Assembly: GCA_002434595.1 (NCBI GenBank)
Contig: DJKK01000104.1
Coordinates: 1 to 21,859, forward strand
Source: Alphaproteobacteria bacterium UBA6544
GTDB taxonomy: Bacteria; Pseudomonadota; Alphaproteobacteria; UBA8366
Length of the DNA stretch: 21,859 nucleotides
Direction of reading: 5' to 3'
Made by a program: the position numbers and the translations under genes. How positions within the stretch are numbered: the first letter of the stretch is position 1; each line of letters begins with the position of its first letter. Below, piece by piece: positions 1-8,929 of this stretch. The notes beneath the pieces are model-generated. The model was given only the letters and a program-made list of their open reading frames with translations. It ran no database searches and was not told the origin of the DNA.

Positions 1-878
1 TCGACATTGTCGAACTAGCGCTCAAGAAGTATGGGCCGCCGGTTTATGTGCGCCATGAGATCGTGCACAACAAACGGGTCGTCGAAAATTTGAAAGCTAA
101 AGGCGCTGTATTCGTGGAGGAACTGCATGAGATACCGGATAACGCGATAACCGTCTTCAGCGCTCATGGCGTCTCGCAAAAAGTAGCTGATACCGCGGAA
201 TTTCGGCGCCTTCCAGTCATCGATGCGACATGTCCCTTGGTTGCGAAAGTCCATAAAGAAGGACAGCGATATACGGCTCAGGATTACGATATTGTGCTCA
301 TTGGCCACGAGGGGCACCCGGAAGTCGAAGGAACGATGGGTCGCATACCAGGAACCGTATACCTGGTCTCTTCCGTTAAACATGTCTCCAAACTGGAGGT
401 CAACAATCCGACGAAGCTCGCCTACGTGACGCAAACGACATTGAGTGTCGATGATACGCGGGACGTTATTGAGGCATTGAAACTGCGATTCCCGGAAATT
501 GTCGGCCCCGACGTGAAGGACATCTGTTACGCGACACAGAATCGCCAATCTGCCGTTCGCAAACTTGCGACGAAAGTCGATGTCCTGCTGGTGGTCGGCG
601 CGCAGAACAGTTCGAATTCCAACCGGCTCCGGGAAATCGGCGCTGAATTGAACGTGCCGAGTTACTTGATCGATGATGCTGGCGCATTGGACGTTAGTTG
701 GTTGGAGGGGGCTGAGACCGTTGGAATTACGGCCGGCGCCTCGGCGCCAGAAGCTCTGGTGCAAGAACTGATCACGCGCCTCGGCGAATTGGGCGACGTG
801 GAATTCGTCGATTTTGATGGTATCGAAGAAAACGTAACGTTTAAACTGCCTTCGGAATTGCAGGATGCCGCCGCCTGA
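1..878 (+). CDS. ispH: 4-hydroxy-3-methylbut-2-enyl diphosphate reductase, 5' end outside window
   Basis: IspH is the cytosolic [4Fe-4S] enzyme of the last MEP-pathway step, reducing HMBPP to IPP and DMAPP. The reading frame is open to the left edge: codons from base 3 read DIVELALKKYGPPVYVRHE, so the GTG at 48 is an internal valine codon and the true start, with the first cluster cysteine, lies upstream. Family landmarks seen are VRHEIVHN, FSAHGVS, DATCPLV (second cluster Cys), TQTTLSVDD, CYATQNRQ (third cluster Cys), the SSNSNRL substrate loop and AGASAPE. The visible part is about 292 residues, so only roughly 20 to 30 are missing. It is followed 67 bp later by hpnH on the same strand, an arrangement known from other hopanoid loci, which suggests co-transcription. 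Confidence 0.97.
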   Translation, partial: DIVELALKKYGPPVYVRHEIVHNKRVVENLKAKGAVFVEELHEIPDNAITVFSAHGVSQKVADTAEFRRLPVIDATCPLVAKVHKEGQRYTAQDYDIVLIGHEGHPEVEGTMGRIPGTVYLVSSVKHVSKLEVNNPTKLAYVTQTTLSVDDTRDVIEALKLRFPEIVGPDVKDICYATQNRQSAVRKLATKVDVLLVVGAQNSSNSNRLREIGAELNVPSYLIDDAGALDVSWLEGAETVGITAGASAPEALVQELITRLGELGDVEFVDFDGIEENVTFKLPSELQDAAA

Positions 879-945
879 GTGACGCAAATTGGCCTAAACG
901 CGGGCGACGCCGCGCACATTTCCTCAATGTAAGGATTCTCAATCA

Positions 946-2094
946 GTGCCAGTGCCTATCAGACAACAGATGCGAGTCGCCGGTTATATCCTGAAACAGA
1001 AATTGCTCGGGCGGACGCGCTATCCTCTGGTTCTCATGCTTGAGCCATTATTCCGGTGCAATCTTGCCTGCGCCGGATGCGGCAAGATCGACTATCCCAA
1101 TCAAATCCTGAATAAACGGTTGAGCGTTGAAGATTGCATTTCCGCGGCTGAGGAATGCGGCGCTCCGATGGTTGCGATTCCGGGCGGCGAGCCTCTGTTG
1201 CACAAGGAAATCGGTGAAATCGTCAGAGGTTTGGTGGTTCGAAAGAAGTATGTATCGCTCTGCACCAATGCAATGTTGTTGGAAAAGAAGTTGCACCTTT
1301 TTGAACCCTCGCCCTATCTGTTCTTTTCGGTTCATCTAGACGGACTGAAGGAAGAGCACGATAAATCGGTCTGTCAGGAGGGAGTCTTCGACAGGGCGGT
1401 GAAGGCGATCAAAGCGGCGCAGGAGGCCGGCCATTCCGTAAATGTTAACGCAACGATCTTTGACGGTACGTCTGCGGACCGTGTCGCGGACTTCCTTGAT
1501 TTTTGCGAGGACAGCGGCATTTCCGGCGTGAGCATCTCCCCGGGCTATGCCTATGAGCGCGCTCCGGATCAAGAGCATTTCCTGAGCCGGCAGAAAACCA
1601 AGCAGTTGTTCCGCGATATTTTTGCCCGCGGCAAGGATCGGAAATGGCCGATCAGCCACTCTAGCCTGTTCCTTGATTTCCTTGCCGGTAACCAGAGCTA
1701 TACCTGCACTCCATGGGGAATGCCGACGCGGAATATCTTTGGTTGGCAGCGGCCCTGCTATTTGTTGGGCGAAGGATATGCGCCGAGCTTCAATGCGTTG
1801 ATGCAAGAGACCGAATGGGAGAAGTACGGTACTGGTAATTACGAAAAATGCGCTGATTGCATGGCCCATTGCGGATACGAGCCCACGGCTGCTGCAGACG
1901 CCTTGGCGCATCCGTTTAAGGCGCTGATGTTGTCATTGCGTGGTGTGAAATCCGAAGGTGAAATGGCACCTGAAATTGATCTCTCACAGCAACGGCCGGC
2001 CAAGTACATTTTCGAGAAGATGGTAGAAAACCTCGGGCAGGAACCTGCACCAAAAACGCGGCAGTCAGAAACCAACCGAAGCAATGCGGCTTAA
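946..2094 (+). CDS. hpnH: hopanoid biosynthesis radical SAM protein HpnH (adenosylhopane synthase)
   Basis: HpnH couples a 5'-deoxyadenosyl radical to diploptene, giving adenosylhopane, the first intermediate of C35 side-chain hopanoids. The radical SAM motif CxxxCxxC is at residues 38, 42 and 45 (CNLACAGC, followed by GKIDYP, the HpnH signature), with a GGEPLL glycine-rich SAM motif further on. A second cysteine group (CADCMAHC) lies near residue 305 in the SPASM-like C-terminal part. The length, 382 residues, is normal for the family. The GTG start at 946 gives the usual N-terminus (PVPIRQQ) and follows an AAGGA at 931-935; the in-frame ATG at 970 would cut that conserved start. The gene follows ispH by 67 bp and its last 30 bases overlap the convergent end of hpnG. 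Confidence 0.95.
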   Translation: MPVPIRQQMRVAGYILKQKLLGRTRYPLVLMLEPLFRCNLACAGCGKIDYPNQILNKRLSVEDCISAAEECGAPMVAIPGGEPLLHKEIGEIVRGLVVRKKYVSLCTNAMLLEKKLHLFEPSPYLFFSVHLDGLKEEHDKSVCQEGVFDRAVKAIKAAQEAGHSVNVNATIFDGTSADRVADFLDFCEDSGISGVSISPGYAYERAPDQEHFLSRQKTKQLFRDIFARGKDRKWPISHSSLFLDFLAGNQSYTCTPWGMPTRNIFGWQRPCYLLGEGYAPSFNALMQETEWEKYGTGNYEKCADCMAHCGYEPTAAADALAHPFKALMLSLRGVKSEGEMAPEIDLSQQRPAKYIFEKMVENLGQEPAPKTRQSETNRSNAA

Positions 2095-2727
2095 ACAACT
2101 CATCGCTAGCTTGGAGGCTCTCGCGAGTTTCAGGAGTGCAACAAACTCCCAGGGGCGTGCAGCGAGATGCGCTAGGACAGTCACTGGGCGCGTAGAGCCA
2201 TCTTCATCCAACCCGACCAAAGCGCAATGCGGAAGCGTAAATGTTGAGGTATCGGCGATGACCCGGATGGCAAGAAATGGAATACCATTCTCTAACGCTG
2301 CCGCGGCGACGCCGGCACTCTCCATATCGACGGCAACCGCCTTTGTTCTGTGAAATAACGTCGCCTTGTCCCTCATGGCCGCAACCGGGTTATCGGTGGT
2401 GACGATCGCCCCTTCTGTGACCGAACCGATGTTCCGATAGGATGAGGCTAGTTTTTGCCGCCACGCAGTATCTGTTGGAAAGCGGTGGCCGGCGTGATCT
2501 TCGACATGGCTTGCGAGCACAATGTCGCCTTGACTGCGCGCCGGATCGAGTGCGCCGGCGATGCCAAAGCTTATCAACTTGCGCGCACCCCCTTCGAGCA
2601 ACTTCAGAGCGCCAAATTGGGCGCGTCCGGGACTACCGGCGGCGCAAAAAATCGCATGAGGTGTTTCGGCTACGGAAATGCATTCGGCTTCTGAAAGCAT
2701 CCCGGTAACGATACCGGCCGGTTTCAT
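2065..2727 (-). CDS. hpnG: hopanoid-associated nucleosidase/phosphorylase HpnG
   Basis: This protein belongs to the purine nucleoside phosphorylase / MTA-SAH nucleosidase superfamily and matches HpnG, which removes adenine from adenosylhopane to give ribosylhopane or its phosphate. Visible landmarks are FGIAGALDP (residues 54-62), the nucleoside-binding VDMES (133-137) and RVIADT, whose Asp159 sits where the family's catalytic acid is. At 220 residues it is slightly short but complete. The ATG overlaps the shc stop (ATGA, bases 2724-2727), so translation is probably coupled to shc. Its 3' end overlaps the convergent hpnH by 30 bp, so the substrate-making and substrate-using genes face each other with no room for a terminator. 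Assignment beyond the superfamily rests partly on its neighbours shc and hpnH. Confidence 0.88.
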   Translation of the reverse strand: MKPAGIVTGMLSEAECISVAETPHAIFCAAGSPGRAQFGALKLLEGGARKLISFGIAGALDPARSQGDIVLASHVEDHAGHRFPTDTAWRQKLASSYRNIGSVTEGAIVTTDNPVAAMRDKATLFHRTKAVAVDMESAGVAAAALENGIPFLAIRVIADTSTFTLPHCALVGLDEDGSTRPVTVLAHLAARPWEFVALLKLARASKLAMSCLSRIASVGF

Positions 2728-4673
2728 AGTCCAAAGGGAACCTTGCCGGTGTTCCCTTTCTTCATGTTGCGGTATCGTGACAATGCCCAGAGCGGAAAAT
2801 AGACATTATAGCCGTGGTATTTTAGGTAAAACACCTTTGGAAAGCCGACGGCCGTGTGCCATGGTTCTTCCCAGGTTGAGCCGGAACGAGGCGATTCAAG
2901 CAGAAACCTTATGCCGCGCTCGACACTTGTGCTTTCCTTCTCTTCCGCCGCCATCAGGCCGAGGACCGCCCAGGAAGTTTGTGAGGCCGTGCTCGCCTTA
3001 TTGACGCACTTCGCGTCTTTCCAATAGGTTGCGCCGTCCTCACCCCAGCCGCCATCATCGCCCTGCTGTGCCTTGAGCCAGTCAACGCCTTTGCGGATAT
3101 AGGGTGCCTGCATGTCTTCTCCGACTGCATTCAGCGCGCAAAGTACCGACCAGGTGCCATAGACGTAATTGGTTCCCCAACGGCCAAACCACGAACCGTC
3201 GGTTTCTTGCTCGGCTTTGAGGAAATCGACGCCGCGTTGGATCGGTTCTGCGTGGGCATCGCTGTCGAATTGGGCAAGCATGCCGATACACCGCGCCGTC
3301 ACATCGGAGGTTGGCGGATCAAGGAGAGCGCCATGGTCAGCGAACGGTATGTGATTCAGGTAATCGTAATTATTGTCCGCGTCGAATGAGCCCCAACCGC
3401 CGTTCTTGCTCTGCATGCCGAGGATCCATTCGGTAGCGCGCTCGACGTTCTCGCGAAACTTTTCCCGGTCCATTCGGTCTAGGGCGAGGGCGACAACGGC
3501 CGTATCATCGACATCGGGATAGTAATCATTAGAATATTCGAACGGCCACCCCCCCGGACGCAGACCTGGCCGGCGCTCGATCCAATCCCCTTCCACATCG
3601 AGGATTTGCTTATCAGCTAGCCATTCGGCGGCGCGTTTAAGCTCACCTGTTTTGTCCGACGCGTTAGCCTCCGCCAATGAATGAACCACCAGGCCGGTAT
3701 CCCAGATCGGAGATAGGCAAGGCTGGCAGAAACCGGTCTTGCCGTCGATGTGTAGCAAATTTCGAATGGCTCTCTTCGCCACAAGAAGATCGGGATCGTC
3801 TTTTGGGTATCCGAGCGCTTCAAACGCCATTACGGCATTGGCCATGGCCGGGAAAATGCCGCCAAGGCCATCCTCGCCGTTAAGCCGGGGCTTGACGAAG
3901 TCGACAGCAGCTTTGATAGCACGGTCTCGCGCGGAGCGCGGCAGCATAGGCTCTACCTTACGCAGCACCTTGTCGATGCCGAGAAAAATTTCGCCCCAAG
4001 CAGAGCCCGTCGGATTGACCAAATACCTCTCTTCCTCTTCCGGCGCGCGAACGAATAATTCTTTGATCGAGATACCGCGAGGGTTCTGTGCTCTGGGCTT
4101 CAACGCCATGAGTATCAGAAGTGGCACTAAAACAGTGCGTGACCAATAGGAAATCTTGCTGAGGTGGAATGGAAACCAAGCTGGCAGTAGCATGATTTCG
4201 ACTGGCATCACCGGCACGGCCCGCCAAGGAACTGCTTCGAACAGGGCCAGAGTTATACGCGTGAAGACATTTGAATGGGCAGCGCCGCCGGCGGCGAGAA
4301 TCGCTTTTCTTGCGCGAACCATGTGTTCGGCATCGGGGGTGTCCCCAACCAGTTTGAGCGCAAAATAAGCTTTTATACTGGCGCTCAGGTTAAAGTCACC
4401 GTTGTAGAAAAGCGGCCAGCCGCCATGGTCCCCCTGAATTGCGCGAAGGTAGCATGAAATTTTGCTCTCGGTCTCATCATCGATTTCGTCAAGGTAATGG
4501 TTGAGCAGGATAAATTCGGCGGGAATAGTTGCATCCGCCTCCAGATCGAACACCCAATGCCCATCTTCTTCTTGCATGGACTTCAAGTCGTCGCGCGCTT
4601 CGGCAATCGTCGACTCGACCTGAGACAGCAGAGCCTCATCGTCGGACCCGTTATCGCTTACTAAGGCATCCAT
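2724..4673 (-). CDS. shc: squalene-hopene cyclase
   Basis: Shc (HpnF) is the monotopic membrane enzyme that cyclises squalene to hop-22(29)-ene and hopanol. The 649-residue protein carries the catalytic DxDD motif as DVDDTA (Asp387, Asp389, Asp390) and several QW repeats, for example QSKNGGWGSF (421-430), QETDGSWFGRWG (near 489) and QQGDDGGWGED (near 536), with another near residue 80 (QGDHGGW). The hydrophobic stretch around 160-190 corresponds to the membrane-entry region. Length and motif order are those of functional bacterial cyclases, and no catalytic residue is missing. A 152-bp gap separates it from hpnE upstream, so it may have its own promoter; hpnG overlaps its stop codon. Third-position GC in the first 54 codons is about 61 percent, much lower than in dxs of the same locus. 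Confidence 0.98.
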   Translation of the reverse strand: MDALVSDNGSDDEALLSQVESTIAEARDDLKSMQEEDGHWVFDLEADATIPAEFILLNHYLDEIDDETESKISCYLRAIQGDHGGWPLFYNGDFNLSASIKAYFALKLVGDTPDAEHMVRARKAILAAGGAAHSNVFTRITLALFEAVPWRAVPVMPVEIMLLPAWFPFHLSKISYWSRTVLVPLLILMALKPRAQNPRGISIKELFVRAPEEEERYLVNPTGSAWGEIFLGIDKVLRKVEPMLPRSARDRAIKAAVDFVKPRLNGEDGLGGIFPAMANAVMAFEALGYPKDDPDLLVAKRAIRNLLHIDGKTGFCQPCLSPIWDTGLVVHSLAEANASDKTGELKRAAEWLADKQILDVEGDWIERRPGLRPGGWPFEYSNDYYPDVDDTAVVALALDRMDREKFRENVERATEWILGMQSKNGGWGSFDADNNYDYLNHIPFADHGALLDPPTSDVTARCIGMLAQFDSDAHAEPIQRGVDFLKAEQETDGSWFGRWGTNYVYGTWSVLCALNAVGEDMQAPYIRKGVDWLKAQQGDDGGWGEDGATYWKDAKCVNKASTASQTSWAVLGLMAAEEKESTSVERGIRFLLESPRSGSTWEEPWHTAVGFPKVFYLKYHGYNVYFPLWALSRYRNMKKGNTGKVPFGL

Positions 4674-4759
4674 GCCCTATGCAATCCTCATCGCCAATTC
4701 GCTCGGCTGTTCTGGAATCGAGTATAACATATCGTCGGGTTCGGCACTCTGTGCGCCGT

Positions 4760-4788
4760 AAACTTGTCGAGTTGTCATTACTTGTCAA
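4760..4788 (-). promoter_or_regulatory. possible shc promoter with repeated TTGTC/GACAA boxes
   Basis: In the 152-bp gap between hpnE and shc the - strand has a perfect -35 hexamer TTGACA (4788-4783). The matching -10 position 17 bases on (AAGTTT) is poor. The same stretch holds three TTGTC pentamers on the + strand (4764-4768, 4772-4776, 4782-4786) with start spacings of 8 and 10 bases, which could be half-sites for a regulator. A better -10-like TATACT lies nearer to shc but lacks a good -35. The gap itself is the strongest reason to expect a promoter. Confidence 0.25.
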
Positions 4789-4825
4789 GCGATGTGCGGC
4801 TTTTTTGCAACACTTTTCCCAGCTT

Positions 4826-6088
4826 CTACGAATTCACCGCCGCAATCACCCGCGCAGCCTCGAATCCGGATCGAATCGAGCCTTCGATCGTAGCGGGAAA
4901 ACCGGTATCGACCCAGTCGCCCGCAAGGAAAATATTGTCGAAACCGCATCTACACTGCGCGCGGTGCCGAATCGACCGAGGCGTCTGTGAAAATGTGGCA
5001 CGGCGTTCCTTGATCACGCGGTGCCGGTATGGCGGTTCTTTCGGAAGCCCACAAATAGCGGCTCTCAGGTCCCGCCAAATCGCGTTAGCGATGGACTCGT
5101 TTGATTGCTGGGCAAGTTCGTCAGCTGCGCTTACCGTTACGGAGATGATGTTATCCCGGAAAAAGACCCATTGTGCGGTTCCGCCGACTATGCCGATCAA
5201 CCCGGCTTGTTCGGGAACCTCGGGAGGATCGTCGACACGGAAATGCGCGTTTACGATCGGGTGAAACTCGGATGGTGGATCGATCGCGGGCAAGAGCGTG
5301 CCAACAGCTTGTGCTGGCAGCGCTAAGACGACCATATCTCCCGCGTCGATCGTTTGTTCTCCATCGGCGAATGCGAGGGCGACAGCCCGTTGGCCTACGG
5401 TCGTAATATTTCTAAGCCGGCGATTCGGCTCGAAGCGGGCGTCACGATATTCTAGATAGCGGAGGGCAGGGTCGACGAATGTTTGTGAGAGGCCATGTCT
5501 TGCGATTCGTGGCCGGCATGCTCGTGCGCCGCGGATAAATGTCTTACGAATAACTTTGGCAAGAAGCGCCGCGGATCCGCTTTCTGCCGGCGTATTGAGA
5601 ACACCAACGGTGAGAGGTTCGATGAACCGCCGAAACAGATTGGTGTCCGTATCAATGACATCCTGGAGCACATCCTTCTCACTCGCGATCATTAACCGGG
5701 CAGATTTGAAATAATCCCAAATCCCAGTACCTGGAATGCGGCGATTGCGATCGAGGATCCATCCCGGCCACCAACTGTCGTCGATTTCGACGGTCCATTT
5801 CAGATTGAAGGCCAAGTCGACAAACGGAAAAACGGCTCGGTCCGGACCCGTCAACTCAGCTTCCGCGTCAATCAGCGCAAGATATTCCTGTACCCCTGTA
5901 TTACCGCTGAGTAGTAGGTGATTTCCGTTGTCGATCGTGCAGTCGAGATGATCGTCGTGGTATGATCGGCAACGTCCGCCGGCGTGACCTGCACCTTCGT
6001 AGAGGATTACGTCGTGGCCTTCGCTTGAAAGACGGACGGCGCAGGCGAGGCCCGAAATGCCAGCGCCGACAATGTGAACCCTTTGCAT
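4826..6088 (-). CDS. hpnE: hydroxysqualene dehydroxylase / squalene-associated FAD-dependent desaturase HpnE
   Basis: HpnE is an FAD enzyme of the amine-oxidase/phytoene-desaturase superfamily that reduces hydroxysqualene to squalene, the third step from farnesyl diphosphate. The N-terminus shows the Rossmann dinucleotide fold (IVGAGISGL, glycines at 8, 10 and 13) followed by the family pattern HAGGRCRS and the NGNHLLLSGN segment. The C-terminus has the second FAD motif IFLAGDWVDTGFPATIEGS, typical of HpnE and carotenoid desaturases. At 420 residues it has normal length. It starts 5 bases after the hpnD stop, so the two are surely co-transcribed; the ribosome site is weak, which fits coupled translation. 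Downstream is the 152-bp gap before shc. Its reductant source is unknown. Confidence 0.95.
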   Translation of the reverse strand: MQRVHIVGAGISGLACAVRLSSEGHDVILYEGAGHAGGRCRSYHDDHLDCTIDNGNHLLLSGNTGVQEYLALIDAEAELTGPDRAVFPFVDLAFNLKWTVEIDDSWWPGWILDRNRRIPGTGIWDYFKSARLMIASEKDVLQDVIDTDTNLFRRFIEPLTVGVLNTPAESGSAALLAKVIRKTFIRGARACRPRIARHGLSQTFVDPALRYLEYRDARFEPNRRLRNITTVGQRAVALAFADGEQTIDAGDMVVLALPAQAVGTLLPAIDPPSEFHPIVNAHFRVDDPPEVPEQAGLIGIVGGTAQWVFFRDNIISVTVSAADELAQQSNESIANAIWRDLRAAICGLPKEPPYRHRVIKERRATFSQTPRSIRHRAQCRCGFDNIFLAGDWVDTGFPATIEGSIRSGFEAARVIAAVNS

Positions 6089-6093
6089 TGATC

Positions 6094-6981
6094 TTAAAAC
6101 AGTCCGTGACGCACAAGAATCCAGAGTTTAACTGCTTTCGAGATTTTGGTCGGTTCCTCGAGCCTAGACCAGCCGCGCTTATTTAGTCCGTCGAGGACAC
6201 GCCTGTAGACCTGCATCATCATGATTGCCGGGCGAATATGTTTCCTGGAACATTGTGCCATTGCGGCTTCGGCGTCCGCGTAATGTTTTTGGGCAATCTC
6301 ACTTAACGCTTCGCAAACGACAGAAATGCGCGGATCGGACATTATCTCTTTCGGCGTTGTGGCAGTGATGCCGGCATCGTTAAGAAGTTCGCGCGGCAAG
6401 TATAGCCGGTCTCTTTCGGCGTCCTCCGCGATGTCCCGCAGGATATTAGTCAGCTGAAGGGCGCGGCCGAGCGATGTCGCGACACGCTGCGCCGCTTCGC
6501 CACTATCTCCGAACACGCGAACGGAAAGGCGTCCGACGGCGCTCGCGACACGGTCGCAATATCGATCCAATATCTCAAGGTCAGGTCCTCGCGTCGCCGT
6601 TTCATCGGCATCCATTTCCATCCCGTCGATCAGATCGATGAGGTCTTGTTTCTGTAGTCCGTACTGAGACATCACTTTCGCGAGTGCCCGTCCGGTAAGG
6701 CTCCGGGCCTGCCCAATGACGACGTCATCAATCTCTTCCCGCCACTCCTTGAGCAAACTACGTTTTTCATCCAGCGGTAAAAGATCGTCTGCGATATCGT
6801 CGACTTCGCGGCAAAACGCGTAGATCGCATACATTGCCTCGCGACGTTCCGGCGAGAGAACTTTTATTCCCGACAGGAAAGAACTTCCCGATGCGATAGA
6901 GACCCGTTTGACATGCGCTTTTGCATCGTCGTCTAAAGCGCTCTGCGTGGATGGCCTCGATACTTCCGTGACTGCAGTCAT
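6094..6981 (-). CDS. hpnD: presqualene diphosphate synthase HpnD
   Basis: HpnD is a trans-isoprenyl transferase of the squalene/phytoene synthase family and condenses two farnesyl diphosphates to presqualene diphosphate. Both Mg-diphosphate binding motifs are intact: DDIAD at residues 61-65 (within CREVDDIADD) and DIAED at 183-187 (within NILRDIAED), followed by RDRLYLP. YAIYAFCREVDD and LGRALQLTNILRD are typical of HpnD rather than HpnC. The length is 295 residues. The N-terminal ~30 residues are polar and not conserved in the family. The gene starts 11 bp after the dxs stop and ends 5 bp before hpnE, so it is the middle gene of a tight dxs-hpnD-hpnE block. Confidence 0.95.
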   Translation of the reverse strand: MTAVTEVSRPSTQSALDDDAKAHVKRVSIASGSSFLSGIKVLSPERREAMYAIYAFCREVDDIADDLLPLDEKRSLLKEWREEIDDVVIGQARSLTGRALAKVMSQYGLQKQDLIDLIDGMEMDADETATRGPDLEILDRYCDRVASAVGRLSVRVFGDSGEAAQRVATSLGRALQLTNILRDIAEDAERDRLYLPRELLNDAGITATTPKEIMSDPRISVVCEALSEIAQKHYADAEAAMAQCSRKHIRPAIMMMQVYRRVLDGLNKRGWSRLEEPTKISKAVKLWILVRHGLF

Positions 6982-6992
6982 CCGAACGCCTG

Positions 6993-8924
6993 TTAGGCGC
7001 GTGCCAGTTCGTCGGCGGATTTGTTATCGCCGAACGCGAGGAGTGCGGTCTGTACGATGTGTTTGGCGTTGAGTTCCGCCTCGTCGTACATGTCGAAGGG
7101 GCTGGCCTGGTCCTGGAAGCGGTCGGGCAAATGCATCGGCCTTATCTTGAGACCGTCCTTGATCAGGTCGTTCTTCGCAAGATGCTCTAGCACCTGCGAT
7201 GCGAAGCCGCCGATCGACGCTTCCTCGATGGTAATCACCACCTCGTGCTCCCGCACCAGGCGTTCCACCAGCTCGGTGTCCAGCGGCTTCGCGAAACGCG
7301 CATCCGACACTGTCGCCGGATACCCGTGCGCTGCCAACTCGTCCGCCGCCTTCATCACCTCGTGCAACCGCCCCCCGAAACTCAGCAACGCCACCTTGCC
7401 GCCCTCGCGCAACATGCGACCCCGGCCGATCGTCAGCTCTTCGCCTCGCTCGGGCATGTCCACACCCACGCCCTCACCGCGCGGATACCGGAACGCCAGC
7501 GGGCCATCGTCATAGGCCACCGCCGTCCGGACCATGTGCACAAGCTCCGCCTCGTCACCCGCCGCCATCACAACCATCCCCGGCAGGCAACTCAGATACG
7601 TCACGTCGAACGCACCCGCGTGCGTCTGACCGTCCGCACCCACAAGACCCGCCCGGTCGATCGCAAAGCGCACCGGCAGCTTCTGGATCGCCACGTCGTG
7701 GACAACCTGATCGTAGGCCCGCTGCAAGAACGTCGAGTAGATCGCCGCGAACGGCTTAAAACCCTCCGCCGCCAGGCCCGCGCAGAACGTCACACCATGC
7801 TGCTCCGCGATCCCCACGTCGAACGCGCGATCCGGATGCGCCTTCTCGAACAGGTCCAGACCCGTCCCGTCCGGCATCGCCGCCGTGATCGCAACCACCC
7901 GGTCGTCCTCGTCTGCTTCCTTGATCAGGCTGTTCGCAAACACCTTCGTGTAGGACGGCGCATTCGACACACCCTTGTGCTGCGTCCCCGTGATCACATC
8001 GAACTTCGATACACCGTGATACTTGTCGGCTGAGTTCTCTGCCGGCGCATAGCCCTTTCCCTTCACAGTCACGCAATGCAACAGCACAGGGCCCGGAATG
8101 TCCGAATCTCGCAGGTTCTTCAGCACTGGCACCAGGTGGTCCATGTTGTGCCCGTCGATCGGCCCCATGTAGTAGAACCCGAGCTCCTCGAACAGCGTGC
8201 CGCCCGTCACCATGCCGCGGGCATACTCTTCCGCCCGCTTCGCCGCCACTTCCACCGGATGCGGCAGCTTCTCTGCGATGTCCTTGCCGAGTTCGCGCAG
8301 CTTGCGATACTCCTTCGATGACAACAGACGCGTCAGGTAATTGTTAAGCGCCCCCACCGGCGGGGCGATCGACATCTCGTTGTCGTTCAGGATCACGATC
8401 AGCTTCGAGCCCATCGCGCCGGCATTGTTCATCGCCTCGTAGGCCATGCCCGCCGTCATCGAGCCGTCACCGATCACCGCGATCACGTTGCGGTCCTTCT
8501 CGCCCTTCAGGTCGCGCCCCACCGCGAAACCCAGGCCCGACGAGATTGAGGTCGAGGAATGCGCCGCACCGAAAGGATCGTACTCACTCTCGGAGCGCTT
8601 GGTGAAACCCGACAGGCCACCCCCCTGGCGCAGCGTATGGATCCGGTCCCGCCGGCCCGTCAGGATCTTGTGCGGATAACACTGATGACCCACGTCCCAG
8701 ATCAAAATGTCCCGCGGCGTGTCGAACACATAGTGGATCGCCGCCGTCAGCTCCACCACACCAAGACCCGCGCCAAGATGGCCGCCTGTCTTCGAGACCG
8801 CGTCCACCGTCGCGTGGCGCAGCTCGTCCGCCAATTGACGCAAATCACCCTCGGGCAAACCACGCAGATCCGAAGGATCCGATATACCGTCCAACAATGG
8901 CGTCTGGGTCGTCGAGTTTGTCAC
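6993..8924 (-). CDS. dxs: 1-deoxy-D-xylulose-5-phosphate synthase
   Basis: Dxs joins pyruvate and glyceraldehyde 3-phosphate with thiamine diphosphate, the entry and usually rate-limiting step of the MEP pathway, and here probably feeds hopanoid synthesis. Visible landmarks are WDVGHQCYPHKILTGR, the AAHSSTS segment, the thiamine-binding GDGSMTAGMAYEAMNNAG and the catalytic glutamate in IAEQHGVTF, then RFAIDRAGLVGADG. I chose the GTG at 8924 because AGGGGGT (8937-8931) stands 6 bases before it and it gives the usual start TNSTTQTPLLDG (643 residues). An ATG at 8951 adds nine residues but has no ribosome site. Codon use is unusual for the locus: in 54 codons read around bases 7570-7735, about four fifths end in G or C and none in A. 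Confidence 0.95.
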   Translation of the reverse strand: MTNSTTQTPLLDGISDPSDLRGLPEGDLRQLADELRHATVDAVSKTGGHLGAGLGVVELTAAIHYVFDTPRDILIWDVGHQCYPHKILTGRRDRIHTLRQGGGLSGFTKRSESEYDPFGAAHSSTSISSGLGFAVGRDLKGEKDRNVIAVIGDGSMTAGMAYEAMNNAGAMGSKLIVILNDNEMSIAPPVGALNNYLTRLLSSKEYRKLRELGKDIAEKLPHPVEVAAKRAEEYARGMVTGGTLFEELGFYYMGPIDGHNMDHLVPVLKNLRDSDIPGPVLLHCVTVKGKGYAPAENSADKYHGVSKFDVITGTQHKGVSNAPSYTKVFANSLIKEADEDDRVVAITAAMPDGTGLDLFEKAHPDRAFDVGIAEQHGVTFCAGLAAEGFKPFAAIYSTFLQRAYDQVVHDVAIQKLPVRFAIDRAGLVGADGQTHAGAFDVTYLSCLPGMVVMAAGDEAELVHMVRTAVAYDDGPLAFRYPRGEGVGVDMPERGEELTIGRGRMLREGGKVALLSFGGRLHEVMKAADELAAHGYPATVSDARFAKPLDTELVERLVREHEVVITIEEASIGGFASQVLEHLAKNDLIKDGLKIRPMHLPDRFQDQASPFDMYDEAELNAKHIVQTALLAFGDNKSADELARA

Positions 8925-8929
8925 GGAAG

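Noticed and set aside
15..887. 290-codon open frame antisense to ispH
   Set aside because: It mirrors the ispH codons, has no family motif, and the + strand frame is an unmistakable IspH.
7245..8033. 262-codon + strand open frame over dxs
   Set aside because: It is rich in Arg, His and Pro, a product of the high third-position GC of dxs on the other strand; no ribosome site or domain.
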